This document shows, piece by piece, positions 7,060 through 15,486 of a stretch of DNA of 32,028 bases. The notes below the pieces were generated by a model, which saw only the letters and a program-made list of their open reading frames with translations, had not been told where the DNA came from and ran no database searches. The position numbers were made by a program, and so were the translations under genes. This DNA comes from an uncultured Woeseiaceae bacterium (GTDB lineage Bacteria; Pseudomonadota; Gammaproteobacteria; Steroidobacterales; Woeseiaceae). Each line of letters starts with the position of its first letter. Within the stretch, counting starts at the first letter, position 1. Location of the stretch: assembly GCA_947258565.1 (NCBI GenBank), contig CAMYJB010000026.1, positions 1 through 32,028 of the forward strand, in the 5' to 3' direction.

Positions 7060-8131
7060 ACTACTTGCGCCGCTGGCGTTGCTGGCAGTCTTTTCGGCAC
7101 CGGTTGCCAGCGCCGAACCCTACATTGCGATCTACAAGGGCCTGCAGTGCTCGGCGTGCCACACGCACCCCGGCGGTGGCGGCAAGCGCAATGCGCTCGG
7201 CAACGCGTACGCGCAGACCGAGATGCCGGCGCAACGCGTCGGCGACGGCGATCTCTGGACGGGCCAGATCTCGAAGTGGTTCGGTGTCGGCGGCAACGTG
7301 CGCGGCCAGTATCGATACATCGATACGCCCAACCAGGAGGAAATCTCCGAGTTCGACGTCAGGCGCGCGACCCTGTACTTCGAGGCGACGGTCATACCGG
7401 AGCGGCTCTCCATCTACGTGGACCAGCAGGTCGCTCCCGGAGGCAGTCTCAATCGGGAAGCCTACGTCAAAGTTCGCAACCAGAGCGGCAACTGGCATCT
7501 CGCTGCGGGCCAGTTCTTCCTGCCGTACGGTCTGCGTCTCGAGGACGACTCGGCCTTCATTCGGCAGGCAACCGGCAGCAATTTCAATAATCCCGATCGC
7601 GGGGTGCAGATCGGCTACGAGAACGACGCGTTGTCGACGATACTTTCGGTGACGAACGGCAGCGGCGGCGGGTCCGAGACCGACACCGGCAAGCAGGTGA
7701 GCTTCATCGGCAGTTACGTCGTGAGTCGCTGGCGGGTCGGTCTGAGTCTGAACGCCAATGACAGCGATATCGGCGACAGGCAGATGTACGGCGCGTTTGC
7801 GGGCCTCAGGACCGGCCCCATTGCGTGGCTGGCAGAGGTCGACTGGATCACGGATGATTTGCCTGCGGGCGGTGAGCAGGATGCCCTCGCGAGCATCGTC
7901 GAGGGCAACTGGCTTTTCATGCAAGGCCATAATCTGAAGGTATCGTACGAATACTTCGACCCGAACGATGCCATCGACGAAGACCACCAGGTTCGCTACA
8001 GCCTCGTCTATGAATACTCGCCGATGGAGTTCGTGCAGGGCCGCGCGGGCGTGCGTGTCTACGACGGCATCCCGCAGGTGGACGCGCAAAACCGGGACGA
8101 GTTCTTCCTCGAGCTGCACGGGTACTTTTAG
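7043..8131 (+). CDS. Cytochrome-porin fusion: monohaem CXXCH N-terminus joined to an outer-membrane beta-barrel
   Basis: 362 residues from the ATG at 7043, which lies inside the last 17 bases of the lipoprotein gene (an in-frame start at 7016 would precede the signal peptide awkwardly). The signal peptide runs to about Ala24 (VASA-EP). A c-type haem motif C36-SA-C39-H40 follows (GLQCSACHTHPGGGGKRNALG). From about residue 60 to the C-terminal Phe the sequence alternates like a barrel, with stretches resembling phosphate-selective-type porins (QFFLPYGLRLEDD, FNNPDRGVQIGYEN). A single haem domain fused ahead of a porin is the architecture of Cyc2, the outer-membrane Fe(II) oxidase, but the sequence here does not look like classical Cyc2, and function is inferred from architecture only. 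Translationally coupled to the CX4CH lipoprotein. Confidence 0.8.
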   Translation: MMRLNKLLAPLALLAVFSAPVASAEPYIAIYKGLQCSACHTHPGGGGKRNALGNAYAQTEMPAQRVGDGDLWTGQISKWFGVGGNVRGQYRYIDTPNQEEISEFDVRRATLYFEATVIPERLSIYVDQQVAPGGSLNREAYVKVRNQSGNWHLAAGQFFLPYGLRLEDDSAFIRQATGSNFNNPDRGVQIGYENDALSTILSVTNGSGGGSETDTGKQVSFIGSYVVSRWRVGLSLNANDSDIGDRQMYGAFAGLRTGPIAWLAEVDWITDDLPAGGEQDALASIVEGNWLFMQGHNLKVSYEYFDPNDAIDEDHQVRYSLVYEYSPMEFVQGRAGVRVYDGIPQVDAQNRDEFFLELHGYF

Positions 8132-8172
8132 AAGCGGTCTCACCAGTGCCCGTATCCTGTTAAATTGGGGAT

Positions 8173-8898
8173 ATGGGTAACGCACAGAAGACGGCCGGCG
8201 TGCTGGGGGGCATGGGCCCCGAAGCGACGGTCGATTTCATGGCCAAGGTAATCGCGTTGACGGATGCCGAACGCGATCAGGACCACGTGCGCATGCTCGT
8301 CGATCACAACCCGCACGTGCCGAACCGGCAGGACGCGATCCTCGGTGACGGGGAAGATCCGGGGCCTGCGCTCGCCGCCATGGCCGCGGGCCTTCAGGCC
8401 GGTGGTGCCGATTTTCTGGTCATCCCCTGCAATACGGCCTACGTGTTCGAAGACGCGATCCTCGCCGCGACGCATATCCCGCTCATCAGCATCATCGGCG
8501 TGTCGGTCGCGGCGGTCCAGGATAGCGCGCCTCACGCAGATCGCGTCGGACTGCTGGCCACCGACGGCTGCCTGCAGTCCGGGATCTACCAGGCCGGTCT
8601 GGAAGCGGCCGGGCTCGCGGCCGAACTGCCCACTGCCGATGAACTCGGGGAGCTGATGTCGCTTGTCAGGGCGATCAAAGCCGGCAGGCACAGCGACGAG
8701 ACCGCTCGCGCCATGGCAGGGCTGGGCGAGGCGCTGGTTTCCCGCGGCGCCGGCGCCATCATCGCGGGCTGCACCGAGATTCCGCTGGTGCTCGGCGAGG
8801 ATGCCGTCAGTGTGCCGCTGATATCCTCGACGGACGCGCTGGCGGAAATAACCGCCAAGCTTGCCACCGGCGCGATACCGCTGCCGGCCTGCCTGTAG
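8173..8898 (+). CDS. Aspartate/glutamate racemase family protein
   Basis: 241 residues, matching the family length. It starts with [15 protein letters not shown], the family signature, and carries the two catalytic cysteines in IPCNTAY (Cys86) and AGCTEIPL (Cys200), the pair that removes and returns the alpha proton on opposite faces without PLP. The amino-acid substrate cannot be told: aspartate, glutamate or a broader set (RacX/YgeA-like). It is the first gene of a compact rightward cluster; 20 bases separate it from the PLP-dependent D-cysteine desulfhydrase-like gene. Interconversion of a D- and L-amino acid ahead of a stereospecific lyase is a plausible joint task. Cytosolic. Confidence 0.9.
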   Translation: MGNAQKTAGVLGGMGPEATVDFMAKVIALTDAERDQDHVRMLVDHNPHVPNRQDAILGDGEDPGPALAAMAAGLQAGGADFLVIPCNTAYVFEDAILAATHIPLISIIGVSVAAVQDSAPHADRVGLLATDGCLQSGIYQAGLEAAGLAAELPTADELGELMSLVRAIKAGRHSDETARAMAGLGEALVSRGAGAIIAGCTEIPLVLGEDAVSVPLISSTDALAEITAKLATGAIPLPACL

Positions 8899-8918
8899 GA
8901 CTCACCACGGAACAGAGC

Positions 8919-9920
8919 ATGCACTTATCACGATTTCCCCGCGTATCGCTGGCGCATTTGCCGACGCCGCTCGAGCACCTGCCGCGGCTGAGTGGACATC
9001 TCGGCGGGCCGCAGATCTGGGTCAAGCGCGACGACTGCACCGGGCTTGCGTCGGGCGGCAACAAGACCCGCAAACTGGAATTCTCAATGGCCGCGGCCAT
9101 TGAAAGCGGTGCCGACACGATCGTAACGGTCGGCGCCTACCAATCCAACCACGTGCGGCAGACCGCGGCAGCCGCCTGCAAGCTCGGACTCGGATGCGAG
9201 GTGCTGCTCGAGCACCGGGTCGACAAGCCGACCGAGGACTACCTGAAGTCGGGTAACGTGCTGCTGGATCACCTGTTCGGCGCGAATATTCGTGAGTACC
9301 CGGCCGGAACGGACTTCGACGCGGCGATGGAAGAGGTGGCTGCCGACGTGAACGGCGGCGGCGGTCGCGCCTGTATCATCCCCGGCGGCGCATCCAACAG
9401 GATCGGCGCGCTCGGCTACGTCAATTGCGCACTGGAGCTCGTGAACCAGGCCAACGAACGGGGCCTGATTATCGACCATCTCGTTACCGCGACGGGCAGT
9501 GCCGGCACTCAGGCCGGTCTCGTCACCGGGCTCAAGGGCATGAATGCGAATATTCCGCTTCTCGGCATCGGTGTCAGCGCACCCAGCGACGAGCAGGAAC
9601 AAAAGGTCTACGAGCTCGCCTGCGAGACGGCCGACTACATCGGCGCACCGGGTGCGGTCGAACGCGGGGACGTTGTCGCGAACTGCGATTACGTGGGCGA
9701 GGGCTACGGTATTCCCACGGACGCAATGAACGACGCGGTCCTGTTGCTCGCCCGCCTCGAGGGATTGCTGTTCGACCCCGTATACAGCGGCAAGGCGCTC
9801 GCGGGCCTGATCGATCTCGTCGGGAAAGGCCATTTCGACGGTGCGAAGAACATCGTGTTCCTGCACACGGGCGGGTCGGCCGCATTGTTTGCGTACGCCA
9901 GCCAGTTGAATCTGGAGTGA
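8919..9920 (+). CDS. PLP-dependent D-cysteine desulfhydrase / L-cysteate sulfo-lyase family enzyme
   Basis: 333 residues, the usual length. The N-terminus ([20 protein letters not shown]) and [22 protein letters not shown] are hallmarks of the ACC-deaminase/D-cysteine desulfhydrase branch of fold-type II PLP enzymes. Lys49 in GGNKTRK is the expected Schiff-base lysine. [16 protein letters not shown] and [18 protein letters not shown] provide substrate and phosphate contacts, and [11 protein letters not shown] closes the fold. DcyD releases pyruvate, ammonia and sulfide from D-cysteine; the close relative CuyA releases sulfite from L-cysteate. I cannot separate the two by eye; the N-terminus recalls CuyA-type proteins. 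It is flanked by the racemase and a flavin dehydrogenase in one operon (gap of 11 bases). Confidence 0.88.
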   Translation: MHLSRFPRVSLAHLPTPLEHLPRLSGHLGGPQIWVKRDDCTGLASGGNKTRKLEFSMAAAIESGADTIVTVGAYQSNHVRQTAAAACKLGLGCEVLLEHRVDKPTEDYLKSGNVLLDHLFGANIREYPAGTDFDAAMEEVAADVNGGGGRACIIPGGASNRIGALGYVNCALELVNQANERGLIIDHLVTATGSAGTQAGLVTGLKGMNANIPLLGIGVSAPSDEQEQKVYELACETADYIGAPGAVERGDVVANCDYVGEGYGIPTDAMNDAVLLLARLEGLLFDPVYSGKALAGLIDLVGKGHFDGAKNIVFLHTGGSAALFAYASQLNLE

Positions 9921-9931
9921 CCGACCGGGAC

Positions 9932-11320
9932 ATGACCGTGGCCAACATCATAGATGACATCATCGGAGTCGTCGGCGCAAAGGGCGTGCTCACCGGCGCG
10001 GATGTGGCGGCACGCCCTGCGTCCTGGCTGCGCCCTGAACCCAGCCGCGCGAAAGCGATCGTGCGTCCGGCGAACACGGAGGAAGTAGCCGCGATCATGA
10101 AGCTGTGCCATGCGGCCGGGCAGGCCGTGATTCCCGTTGGCGGCAACACCGGGCTCGTCGAAGGTGCAACGGCAGGTGAGGACGACATCCTGCTCTCACT
10201 CGAACGCATGAACGCCATCGAGTCGCTCGACGAGACCGGCTGTACGATCACCGTGCAGGCGGGCGTGCCATTGCATACCGTGCAGGAACGGGCAGCGGAC
10301 GCGGACCTCATGTTCCCGGTGGACTTCGGGGCTCGCGGCAGCGCGCAGATCGGTGGTGCGATCTCCACGAATGCCGGAGGCAACGCGGTGATTCGCTACG
10401 GCATGATGCGTGAACAGGTGCTCGGGCTCGAGGCGGTACTCGCCGACGGTACCGTGGTGTCGTCGATGAATCGCCTGCTAAAGAACAATGCCGGCTACGA
10501 CCTCAAGCAGCTCTTCATCGGCACCGAAGGCACCCTCGGCATCATTACGCGCGCCGTCCTGCGCCTGCGGCCCGCACTGCGCAGCCGCAACACCGCCTTC
10601 GTCGCGGTGGACGAGTATTCGCACGTGCCGTTGCTGCTGAAGAGTCTCGGCAGTTCGCTCGGCGGCAGTCTCACCGCCTTCGAAGTGCTCTGGGAAGACT
10701 TCTACGACACCGTGGTCGTCGATCGCGACCGGCATGCGCCGCCCGTCGCAGCGGGGCATCCCTGGTACGTGCTCATCGAAGCGCGCGGCGGCAAGCAGGA
10801 AGAGGATGCCGAACGTTTCCAGGCGGCGCTGGAAGAAGCACTCGAGGCCGGCCTGATCGTCGACGCCGCATTTGCAAGCGGCGCGAAACAGCGCGAGGCG
10901 ATGTGGGCGATACGCGATGACATCGACGGCCTCGCGGAAATCCTCGACCCGGTGATGGCGTTCGATGTGAGCCTACCCATTGCGCATACCGCGGATTACG
11001 TATCGGCCGTGAAGCGGCGGCTCAGCGAGCGCTGGCCGGACGGTTTTCGCGGCACTTCGTTCGGCCACCTGGGCGACAACAATCTGCACTTCCTGTTGAC
11101 CGTCGGCAGTAAGGATCATGGCGAGCAGCGCGAAGTCATGGAGATTATCTACGACGAGCTGAAGCCATACCGGGGTTCGATTTCCGCGGAACACGGCATC
11201 GGTCTCGAAAAGCGCCCGTTCCTCGGCATAACGCGCAACGACACCGAAGTGGCGCTGATGCGAGCGCTGAAGCAGGCTCTCGATCCGAAAGGGTTACTCA
11301 ACCCCGGCCGGATTTTCTGA
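9932..11320 (+). CDS. FAD-linked 2-hydroxyacid dehydrogenase (GlcD / D-2-hydroxyglutarate or D-lactate dehydrogenase type)
   Basis: 462 residues from ATG 9932; a GTG at 9917, overlapping the previous stop, is an alternative. The frame runs on upstream inside the previous gene, but family length and homology begin here. The FAD-binding PCMH-type domain occupies the first half: VIPVGGNTGLVEGA (67-79), PVDFGARGSAQIGGAISTNA (129-148), RYG and LFIGTEGTLGIIT. The C-terminal FAD-oxidase half has GHLGDNNLHF (378-387) and EHGIGLEKR (420-428) and ends LNPGRIF, all diagnostic. It oxidises a D-2-hydroxyacid to the 2-oxoacid and passes electrons to a quinone, flavoprotein or cytochrome. Last gene of the racemase/lyase cluster; convergent with the LysR gene. 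Confidence 0.9.
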   Translation: MTVANIIDDIIGVVGAKGVLTGADVAARPASWLRPEPSRAKAIVRPANTEEVAAIMKLCHAAGQAVIPVGGNTGLVEGATAGEDDILLSLERMNAIESLDETGCTITVQAGVPLHTVQERAADADLMFPVDFGARGSAQIGGAISTNAGGNAVIRYGMMREQVLGLEAVLADGTVVSSMNRLLKNNAGYDLKQLFIGTEGTLGIITRAVLRLRPALRSRNTAFVAVDEYSHVPLLLKSLGSSLGGSLTAFEVLWEDFYDTVVVDRDRHAPPVAAGHPWYVLIEARGGKQEEDAERFQAALEEALEAGLIVDAAFASGAKQREAMWAIRDDIDGLAEILDPVMAFDVSLPIAHTADYVSAVKRRLSERWPDGFRGTSFGHLGDNNLHFLLTVGSKDHGEQREVMEIIYDELKPYRGSISAEHGIGLEKRPFLGITRNDTEVALMRALKQALDPKGLLNPGRIF

Positions 11321-11347
11321 CCATCGCGAGTTGACGTTCCAGTCGTG

Positions 11348-11367
11348 CACGGAAGCGCTGCTCCGTG
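11348..11367. terminator. Possible bidirectional terminator hairpin between convergent genes
   Basis: CACGGA (11348-11353) and TCCGTG (11362-11367) form a six-base-pair stem with an eight-base loop in the 56 bases between the convergent dehydrogenase and LysR stops. No T-run follows on either side, so intrinsic termination is uncertain. Confidence 0.3.
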
Positions 11368-11376
11368 GCCGCTGAT

Positions 11377-12285
11377 TTATCTCGGGATGCCCTGAATCTT
11401 GTCCTGCCGGTCACGGAACAGGTTGGCAACGAACTCACGAAACACACGGTGGCGAGCGGTATCGCGGAGATCGGGATGCGTCAGCATCCACAGGTTGTAG
11501 TTCGAATACGGTTCGCAGCCCGGGATGCGAACCACGCCGGGAAGCGCATCGCCGACGAGGCAGGGCAGCGTCCCGAGGCCGAAGCCGCACTGCACGGCTC
11601 TCGCCTGCAGCATCGCGTTATTCAGGTAACCGTAGGCCGGGATGTCGGGAAACGGCGAGTTTCGCACCCACTCGGGATGGGGCTCGTCTTCGCCCCAGCC
11701 GATCCAGCGTGCCGTCGAATCGCTGGCGTGCGGATCGTGACTCTCGAGGTACGTCTCGCTCGCGTAGTAGCAGCTCCAGACGGCCTGCAGCTTGCGGCCA
11801 ACGAGGTCTTCCGGGGGCAGGTGATCCTGGCGGTAAAGCCGTAAGGCAATATCCGCCTCGCGGCGGGAGAGATCGAACACGTCGTACGAAATGAGCATCT
11901 TCAGGTCGATATCGGGATAACGCTCGGTGAAGGTCACGAGTTCGGGCATCAAGAAGAAGTAGGCGAGTACGTCCGGCATGGTGAGCGTGATCTCACCGCT
12001 CAGGCTCGCATCGCTACCATGCAGCTGGCGGTCCGCGGCCAGGATGGCCTCTTCGGCCTTCAGCGCGGAGTCGAGCAGCGTCTGTCCTGCAGGCGTCGGC
12101 CGGTAGCCCGTGAAGTCACGGTCGAAAAGCCGCGCGCCGAGATCCGACTCGAGCCGCTCGACCCGGCGCACCACCGTCGAGTGGCTCATGCCCAGCGCCT
12201 GCGCGGCGCTGCGCGCAGAGCCGCGGCGGGTGAGTTCGAGGAACAGCCTTACGTTGTCCCAGTCGATGGTCGATAATTGCACCAC
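11377..12285 (-). CDS. LysR-family transcriptional regulator
   Basis: 302 residues from tandem GTG codons (12285). The N-terminal winged helix is clear: DWDNVRLFLELTRRGSARSAAQALGMSHSTVVRRVERLESDLGARLF with the usual F-R-TPAG ending, using the less common HSTVVRRV recognition helix of the AphB/GcvA-like subgroup. The ligand domain follows (GEITLTMPDVLAYFFLMPEL to the C-terminus). It converges on the racemase/lyase/dehydrogenase cluster rather than diverging from it, so that cluster is not an obvious target. An AGTGTAA-N14-TTACACT inverted repeat 20-48 bases upstream of the start may be its own operator. Confidence 0.92.
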   Translation of the reverse strand: MVQLSTIDWDNVRLFLELTRRGSARSAAQALGMSHSTVVRRVERLESDLGARLFDRDFTGYRPTPAGQTLLDSALKAEEAILAADRQLHGSDASLSGEITLTMPDVLAYFFLMPELVTFTERYPDIDLKMLISYDVFDLSRREADIALRLYRQDHLPPEDLVGRKLQAVWSCYYASETYLESHDPHASDSTARWIGWGEDEPHPEWVRNSPFPDIPAYGYLNNAMLQARAVQCGFGLGTLPCLVGDALPGVVRIPGCEPYSNYNLWMLTHPDLRDTARHRVFREFVANLFRDRQDKIQGIPR

Positions 12286-12305
12286 TATGTCTCATTATTT
12301 GGTCT

Positions 12306-12333
12306 AGTGTAACGAAAATTGTCCACTTACACT
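12306..12333. promoter_or_regulatory. Inverted repeat AGTGTAA-N14-TTACACT upstream of the LysR gene
   Basis: A perfect seven-base inverted repeat (12306-12312 and 12327-12333) in the divergent spacer between the LysR gene (minus) and the TetR gene (plus). Its place just ahead of the LysR GTG suits an autoregulatory operator. No protein link is shown. Confidence 0.35.
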
Positions 12334-12405
12334 GGCCGCCAGTCAAGCAATGAGAAGAGAGGGACCCAGGGGTAGACATCATGAGCGGCACGGACTATAT
12401 TCTTG

Positions 12406-12415
12406 ACCGATCAGT
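12406..12415 (+). promoter_or_regulatory. TetR-type operator 1, upstream of the TetR gene
   Basis: The near-palindrome ACCGATCAGT lies in the context TTGACCGATCAGTTATAAA, 18 bases before the regulator's ATG. A nearly identical site (ACCGATTGGT within ATGACCGATTGGTAACAAA) lies before the RND gene. The pair, located just at regulator and target, is the pattern expected for TetR autoregulation plus repression. TTGACC at 12403-12408 could be a -35 element overlapped by the site. Confidence 0.55.
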
Positions 12416-12433
12416 TATAAATAGATACGACTT

Positions 12434-13033
12434 ATGGCTCAGCCTGGACAGAAACGATCGGTCGGACGACCCCGCGAATTCGACGAGCAGCGCGCCCTCG
12501 AGGCCGCCATGGACGAATTCTGGAAGAAGGGTTACGAGTCGACGTCGCTCAGCGACCTCTGCTGCTGCACGGGGCTGCACAAGGGCAGCCTCTACCAGGC
12601 CTTCGGCGACAAGCACCAGCTCTTCATGCGTTCGCTCAACCATTATGCCGACCGGGAGTTCAAGGACATCGCCGCGGCGGCGTACCAGCAGGAATCACCG
12701 CTGGACAGCATTCGCACGGTCGTGCGCATGGTCTGTGAGCATGCGGCCGAGGGCAGGGGGTGCCTCATGATCAACAGCATGGTCGAGCTTGCCCCGCACG
12801 ACCCCGAGGTCCGGGAAATGCTGGCGAAGGAAGGGCAGCGGCGTATTGGCGTCATGGCCCAGCTGCTGACCAGGGCCCAGGAACTCGGCGAAGTCCGAGC
12901 CGAACTGGATCCGCTCAGGCTTGCCCAGCAGTTGATGGTGGGCCTCGCCGGATCGGCGGCGCTGGTGAAGGGCCTGATCACGACTGAGGAAGTCATGAGT
13001 CTGCTGGAGTCCATGATCGACCTCTGGACCTGA
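12434..13033 (+). CDS. TetR/AcrR-family transcriptional regulator
   Basis: 199 residues. The N-terminal TetR DNA-binding domain is typical: VGRPREFDEQRALEAAMDEFWKKGY, then TSLSDLCCCTGLHKGSLYQAFGDKHQLF with the SLYQAFGDK recognition helix (residues about 55-63). The C-terminal ligand domain includes GCLMINSMVELAPHDPEV, as in the subgroup with a TetR_C_16/LmrA-like C-terminus. Three adjacent cysteines (DLCCCTG) in the HTH are unusual and might be redox- or metal-sensitive; this is speculation. There is no Shine-Dalgarno close to the ATG. It probably represses itself and the RND/LolA-like/barrel genes 58 bases downstream through the two matching operators. Confidence 0.93.
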   Translation: MAQPGQKRSVGRPREFDEQRALEAAMDEFWKKGYESTSLSDLCCCTGLHKGSLYQAFGDKHQLFMRSLNHYADREFKDIAAAAYQQESPLDSIRTVVRMVCEHAAEGRGCLMINSMVELAPHDPEVREMLAKEGQRRIGVMAQLLTRAQELGEVRAELDPLRLAQQLMVGLAGSAALVKGLITTEEVMSLLESMIDLWT

Positions 13034-13054
13034 CATTTTTTTGACTAATTTATG

Positions 13055-13064
13055 ACCGATTGGT
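13055..13064 (+). promoter_or_regulatory. TetR-type operator 2 within the RND-operon promoter
   Basis: ACCGATTGGT, in the context ATGACCGATTGGTAACAAA, matches operator 1 at most positions and has ACC/GGT half-sites. It sits between ATGACC (13052-13057, a -35-like hexamer) and TATAAC (13074-13079, -10-like; spacing 16). Binding here would block the promoter of the RND gene that starts at 13092. Confidence 0.55.
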
Positions 13065-13091
13065 AACAAATTATATAACTGGAGAGAAAAG

Positions 13092-15452
13092 ATGGGTACG
13101 TACTTCAAGGCAATCGACCGCTTCGCAGCTGCGCTGACACGGGCGGTGATCGCGCGCCGCTGGCTGGTGATCGCCGGCGCCGTCGTGCTTGCGGCCGTCG
13201 TCGGCGCTGGCGCCAGCCGGCTCGAGTTTTCCACCAACTACCGGGTGTTCTTCTCGGAGGCGAATCCCGAGCTGCAGGCGTTCGAGAACCTGCAGAACAC
13301 GTACACGAAGAACGACAACTTCTTCTTCGTCATCGAGCCGCGTGCAGGGAGTGCATTCGATGCCGAGACGCTGGCCGCGGTCGAAGAGCTGACGGAAGCG
13401 GCCTGGCAGATACCGTATGCCATCCGTGTCGATTCCGTCAGTAATTTCCAGCATACCTACGCGACCGAGGACGACCTGATCGTCGAAGACCTCGTCAGCA
13501 ACGCCGCCGCCCAGGATACGGATTACCTCGCCGACCGCCGCGACGTTGCACTGGCGGAACCGTTGCTGCGCGACCAGATCGTCACCGCCGATGCCGGCGT
13601 CACGGCGGTCAACGTGGTACTGCAGTATCCCGAGAAAGGGCTGATGGAAGTACCGGAGGCCGTCGGGTTCGCACGGGACCTGAAGACACAGATCGAGACC
13701 GACTATCCGGGCGTGCAGATTCACCTGACCGGCGTCTCGATGCTCAACAACGCGTTCGCCGAGACGGGCATGACGGACGCGGGCACGCTCATGCCGCTGA
13801 TGTTCGTGGTCATCTTCGCGCTGACCTGGCTGATCATCCGCTCGTTTACGGCAACCGTTTCGACGCTCGTCGTCATCGTGCTGTCGACGATGGTGGGCAT
13901 GGGCGCGGCCGGGTTTGCGGGCGTGAAGCTGACGCCTATTGCGATGTCCGCACCAATCGTGATCCTGACGCTCGCGGTCGCCGACTCGATCCACATCCTG
14001 CTGTCATTGCGCGGGCTGATGCGCGAGGGACTCGACAAGACTGCCGCACTCGTTGAAGCGGTGCGCATCAATTTCCTGCCGGTGTCGATCACGTCACTGA
14101 CGACGATCGTCGGTTTCCTGTCGCTGAATTTCTCGGACTCGCCGCCGTACTGGCACCTCGGCAACATCACGGCAGTGGGTATCGCCGCGGCCTGGCTGTA
14201 TTCACTCACCTTGCTGCCGGCACTGATCAGCGTGCTGCCCTATCGCGCGAAGCGCTCGAGCGGTGACGAATGGTCGCAGCGCGCCATGGAGCGGCTTGCG
14301 AATGTCGTGATCGGCAATTACCGCAGGTTCTTCGTCGGCGTGGGCCTGGTCACGCTGGCCCTGATCGCTTTCATACCGACGATCGACTTCAACGACCAGT
14401 GGGTCGAGTACTTCGACGAACGCATCGAGTTCCGCACCGACTCCGACGAAGCGCAGGAATTCTTCGGCCTGTATCCCATCGAGTACTCGGTGCCGGCGGC
14501 AGGACCGGGCGGCGTCAGCGAGCCGGAGTACCTGGCAAACCTCGAGCGTTTCGCAGAGTTCCTGCGGGCGCAGCCGCAGGTCACCCACGTGTACTCGCTG
14601 TCGGACATCATGAAACGCCTGAACCGCAACATGCACGGCGACGATGACGCGTATTACCGGATACCGGGCGACCGCGAACTCTCGGCGCAGTACCTGTTGC
14701 TCTACGAGTTGTCGCTGCCCTACGGGCTCGATCTCAACGACCGCATCAACGTGGACAAGTCGGCGACGCGCGTGACCGCTACGGTGAGCCGCGCAACGAC
14801 CACCGAGACCAAGCATTTCTTCGCGGATGTCGACCAGTGGATGAACGACAACTGGCCGGCCTACATGCGCACGGAGCCAACAAGTGCCGCCGTGATGTTC
14901 ACGTACATCAGCGAACGCAACATGCAGAACATGATCGCGGGCACCATACTGGCCATCGCGGCCATCGCCGTAATCATGATGTTCGCGCTGCGCAGTGTGC
15001 GGCTCGGCGCGCTGAGCCTCGTGCCCAACGGCCTGCCCATCCTGACGACCTTCGGTGCCTGGGCGCTGCTGGTCGGCGAGGTCGGCTTCTCGGTGGCGAC
15101 CGTTGCGTCGATATCGCTGGGCATCATCGTCGACGACACGGTGCACCTGCTTTCGAAGTACGTGCGCGCCCGGGACGAACGCGGACTGACAGTCGAGGAC
15201 TCGATCCGCTACGCGTTCCGCAACGTCGGCACCGCGATCGTCGTCAACACCGTCATCCTGACGGCAGGCTTCCTGGTCATGACCACCTCGGCGTTCAAGA
15301 TGAACGTCGACCTCGGTCTCATGACGGTGCTCGCCATCGTGTTCGCGCTGATCCTCGACTTCCTGTTCCTGCCCGCGCTGCTGCTGCTCGGCAAGCGCGA
15401 TCGGGAGCCACGTGTAGCAGGACAGCTCGAGCTGCAGGCATCGACGACCTGA
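13092..15452 (+). CDS. RND-superfamily (MMPL/HAE3-type) hydrophobe exporter
   Basis: 786 residues; GGAGAG Shine-Dalgarno 8 bases before the ATG. The layout is that of an MMPL-type pump: a membrane helix at about 24-40, a first periplasmic loop (STNYRVFFSEANPELQAFENL), a bundle of membrane helices (PLMFVVIFALTWLIIRSF to about residue 385), a second helix near 415-430, a second loop (about 430-615) and a final bundle to about 775. Acidic residues in the membrane, LAVADSIHIL in the first half and GIIVDDTVHLLSKY in the second, sit where proton-relay aspartates occur. Family members move lipids and other hydrophobic compounds out of the inner membrane. The downstream LolA-like protein and outer-membrane barrel suggest a pathway across the envelope. 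The cargo is unknown. Confidence 0.92.
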   Translation: MGTYFKAIDRFAAALTRAVIARRWLVIAGAVVLAAVVGAGASRLEFSTNYRVFFSEANPELQAFENLQNTYTKNDNFFFVIEPRAGSAFDAETLAAVEELTEAAWQIPYAIRVDSVSNFQHTYATEDDLIVEDLVSNAAAQDTDYLADRRDVALAEPLLRDQIVTADAGVTAVNVVLQYPEKGLMEVPEAVGFARDLKTQIETDYPGVQIHLTGVSMLNNAFAETGMTDAGTLMPLMFVVIFALTWLIIRSFTATVSTLVVIVLSTMVGMGAAGFAGVKLTPIAMSAPIVILTLAVADSIHILLSLRGLMREGLDKTAALVEAVRINFLPVSITSLTTIVGFLSLNFSDSPPYWHLGNITAVGIAAAWLYSLTLLPALISVLPYRAKRSSGDEWSQRAMERLANVVIGNYRRFFVGVGLVTLALIAFIPTIDFNDQWVEYFDERIEFRTDSDEAQEFFGLYPIEYSVPAAGPGGVSEPEYLANLERFAEFLRAQPQVTHVYSLSDIMKRLNRNMHGDDDAYYRIPGDRELSAQYLLLYELSLPYGLDLNDRINVDKSATRVTATVSRATTTETKHFFADVDQWMNDNWPAYMRTEPTSAAVMFTYISERNMQNMIAGTILAIAAIAVIMMFALRSVRLGALSLVPNGLPILTTFGAWALLVGEVGFSVATVASISLGIIVDDTVHLLSKYVRARDERGLTVEDSIRYAFRNVGTAIVVNTVILTAGFLVMTTSAFKMNVDLGLMTVLAIVFALILDFLFLPALLLLGKRDREPRVAGQLELQASTT

Positions 15453-15486
15453 ACGAATTCAATTACGTATTTAAAGAGGAAAGACC

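Noticed and set aside
7061..8185. A long antisense frame opposite the cytochrome-porin fusion
   Set aside because: The plus-strand frame carries the signal peptide, CXXCH and barrel pattern. The antisense product has no motif and no start signal.
9425..9931. Upstream extension of the flavin dehydrogenase frame inside the lyase gene
   Set aside because: The extension is an Arg-rich shadow of the lyase. Family homology starts right after ATG 9932 and gives the normal length.
14202..15146. A 314-codon antisense frame inside the RND gene
   Set aside because: Shadow of an intact RND gene; rich in His, Arg, Asp and Val without domain structure.
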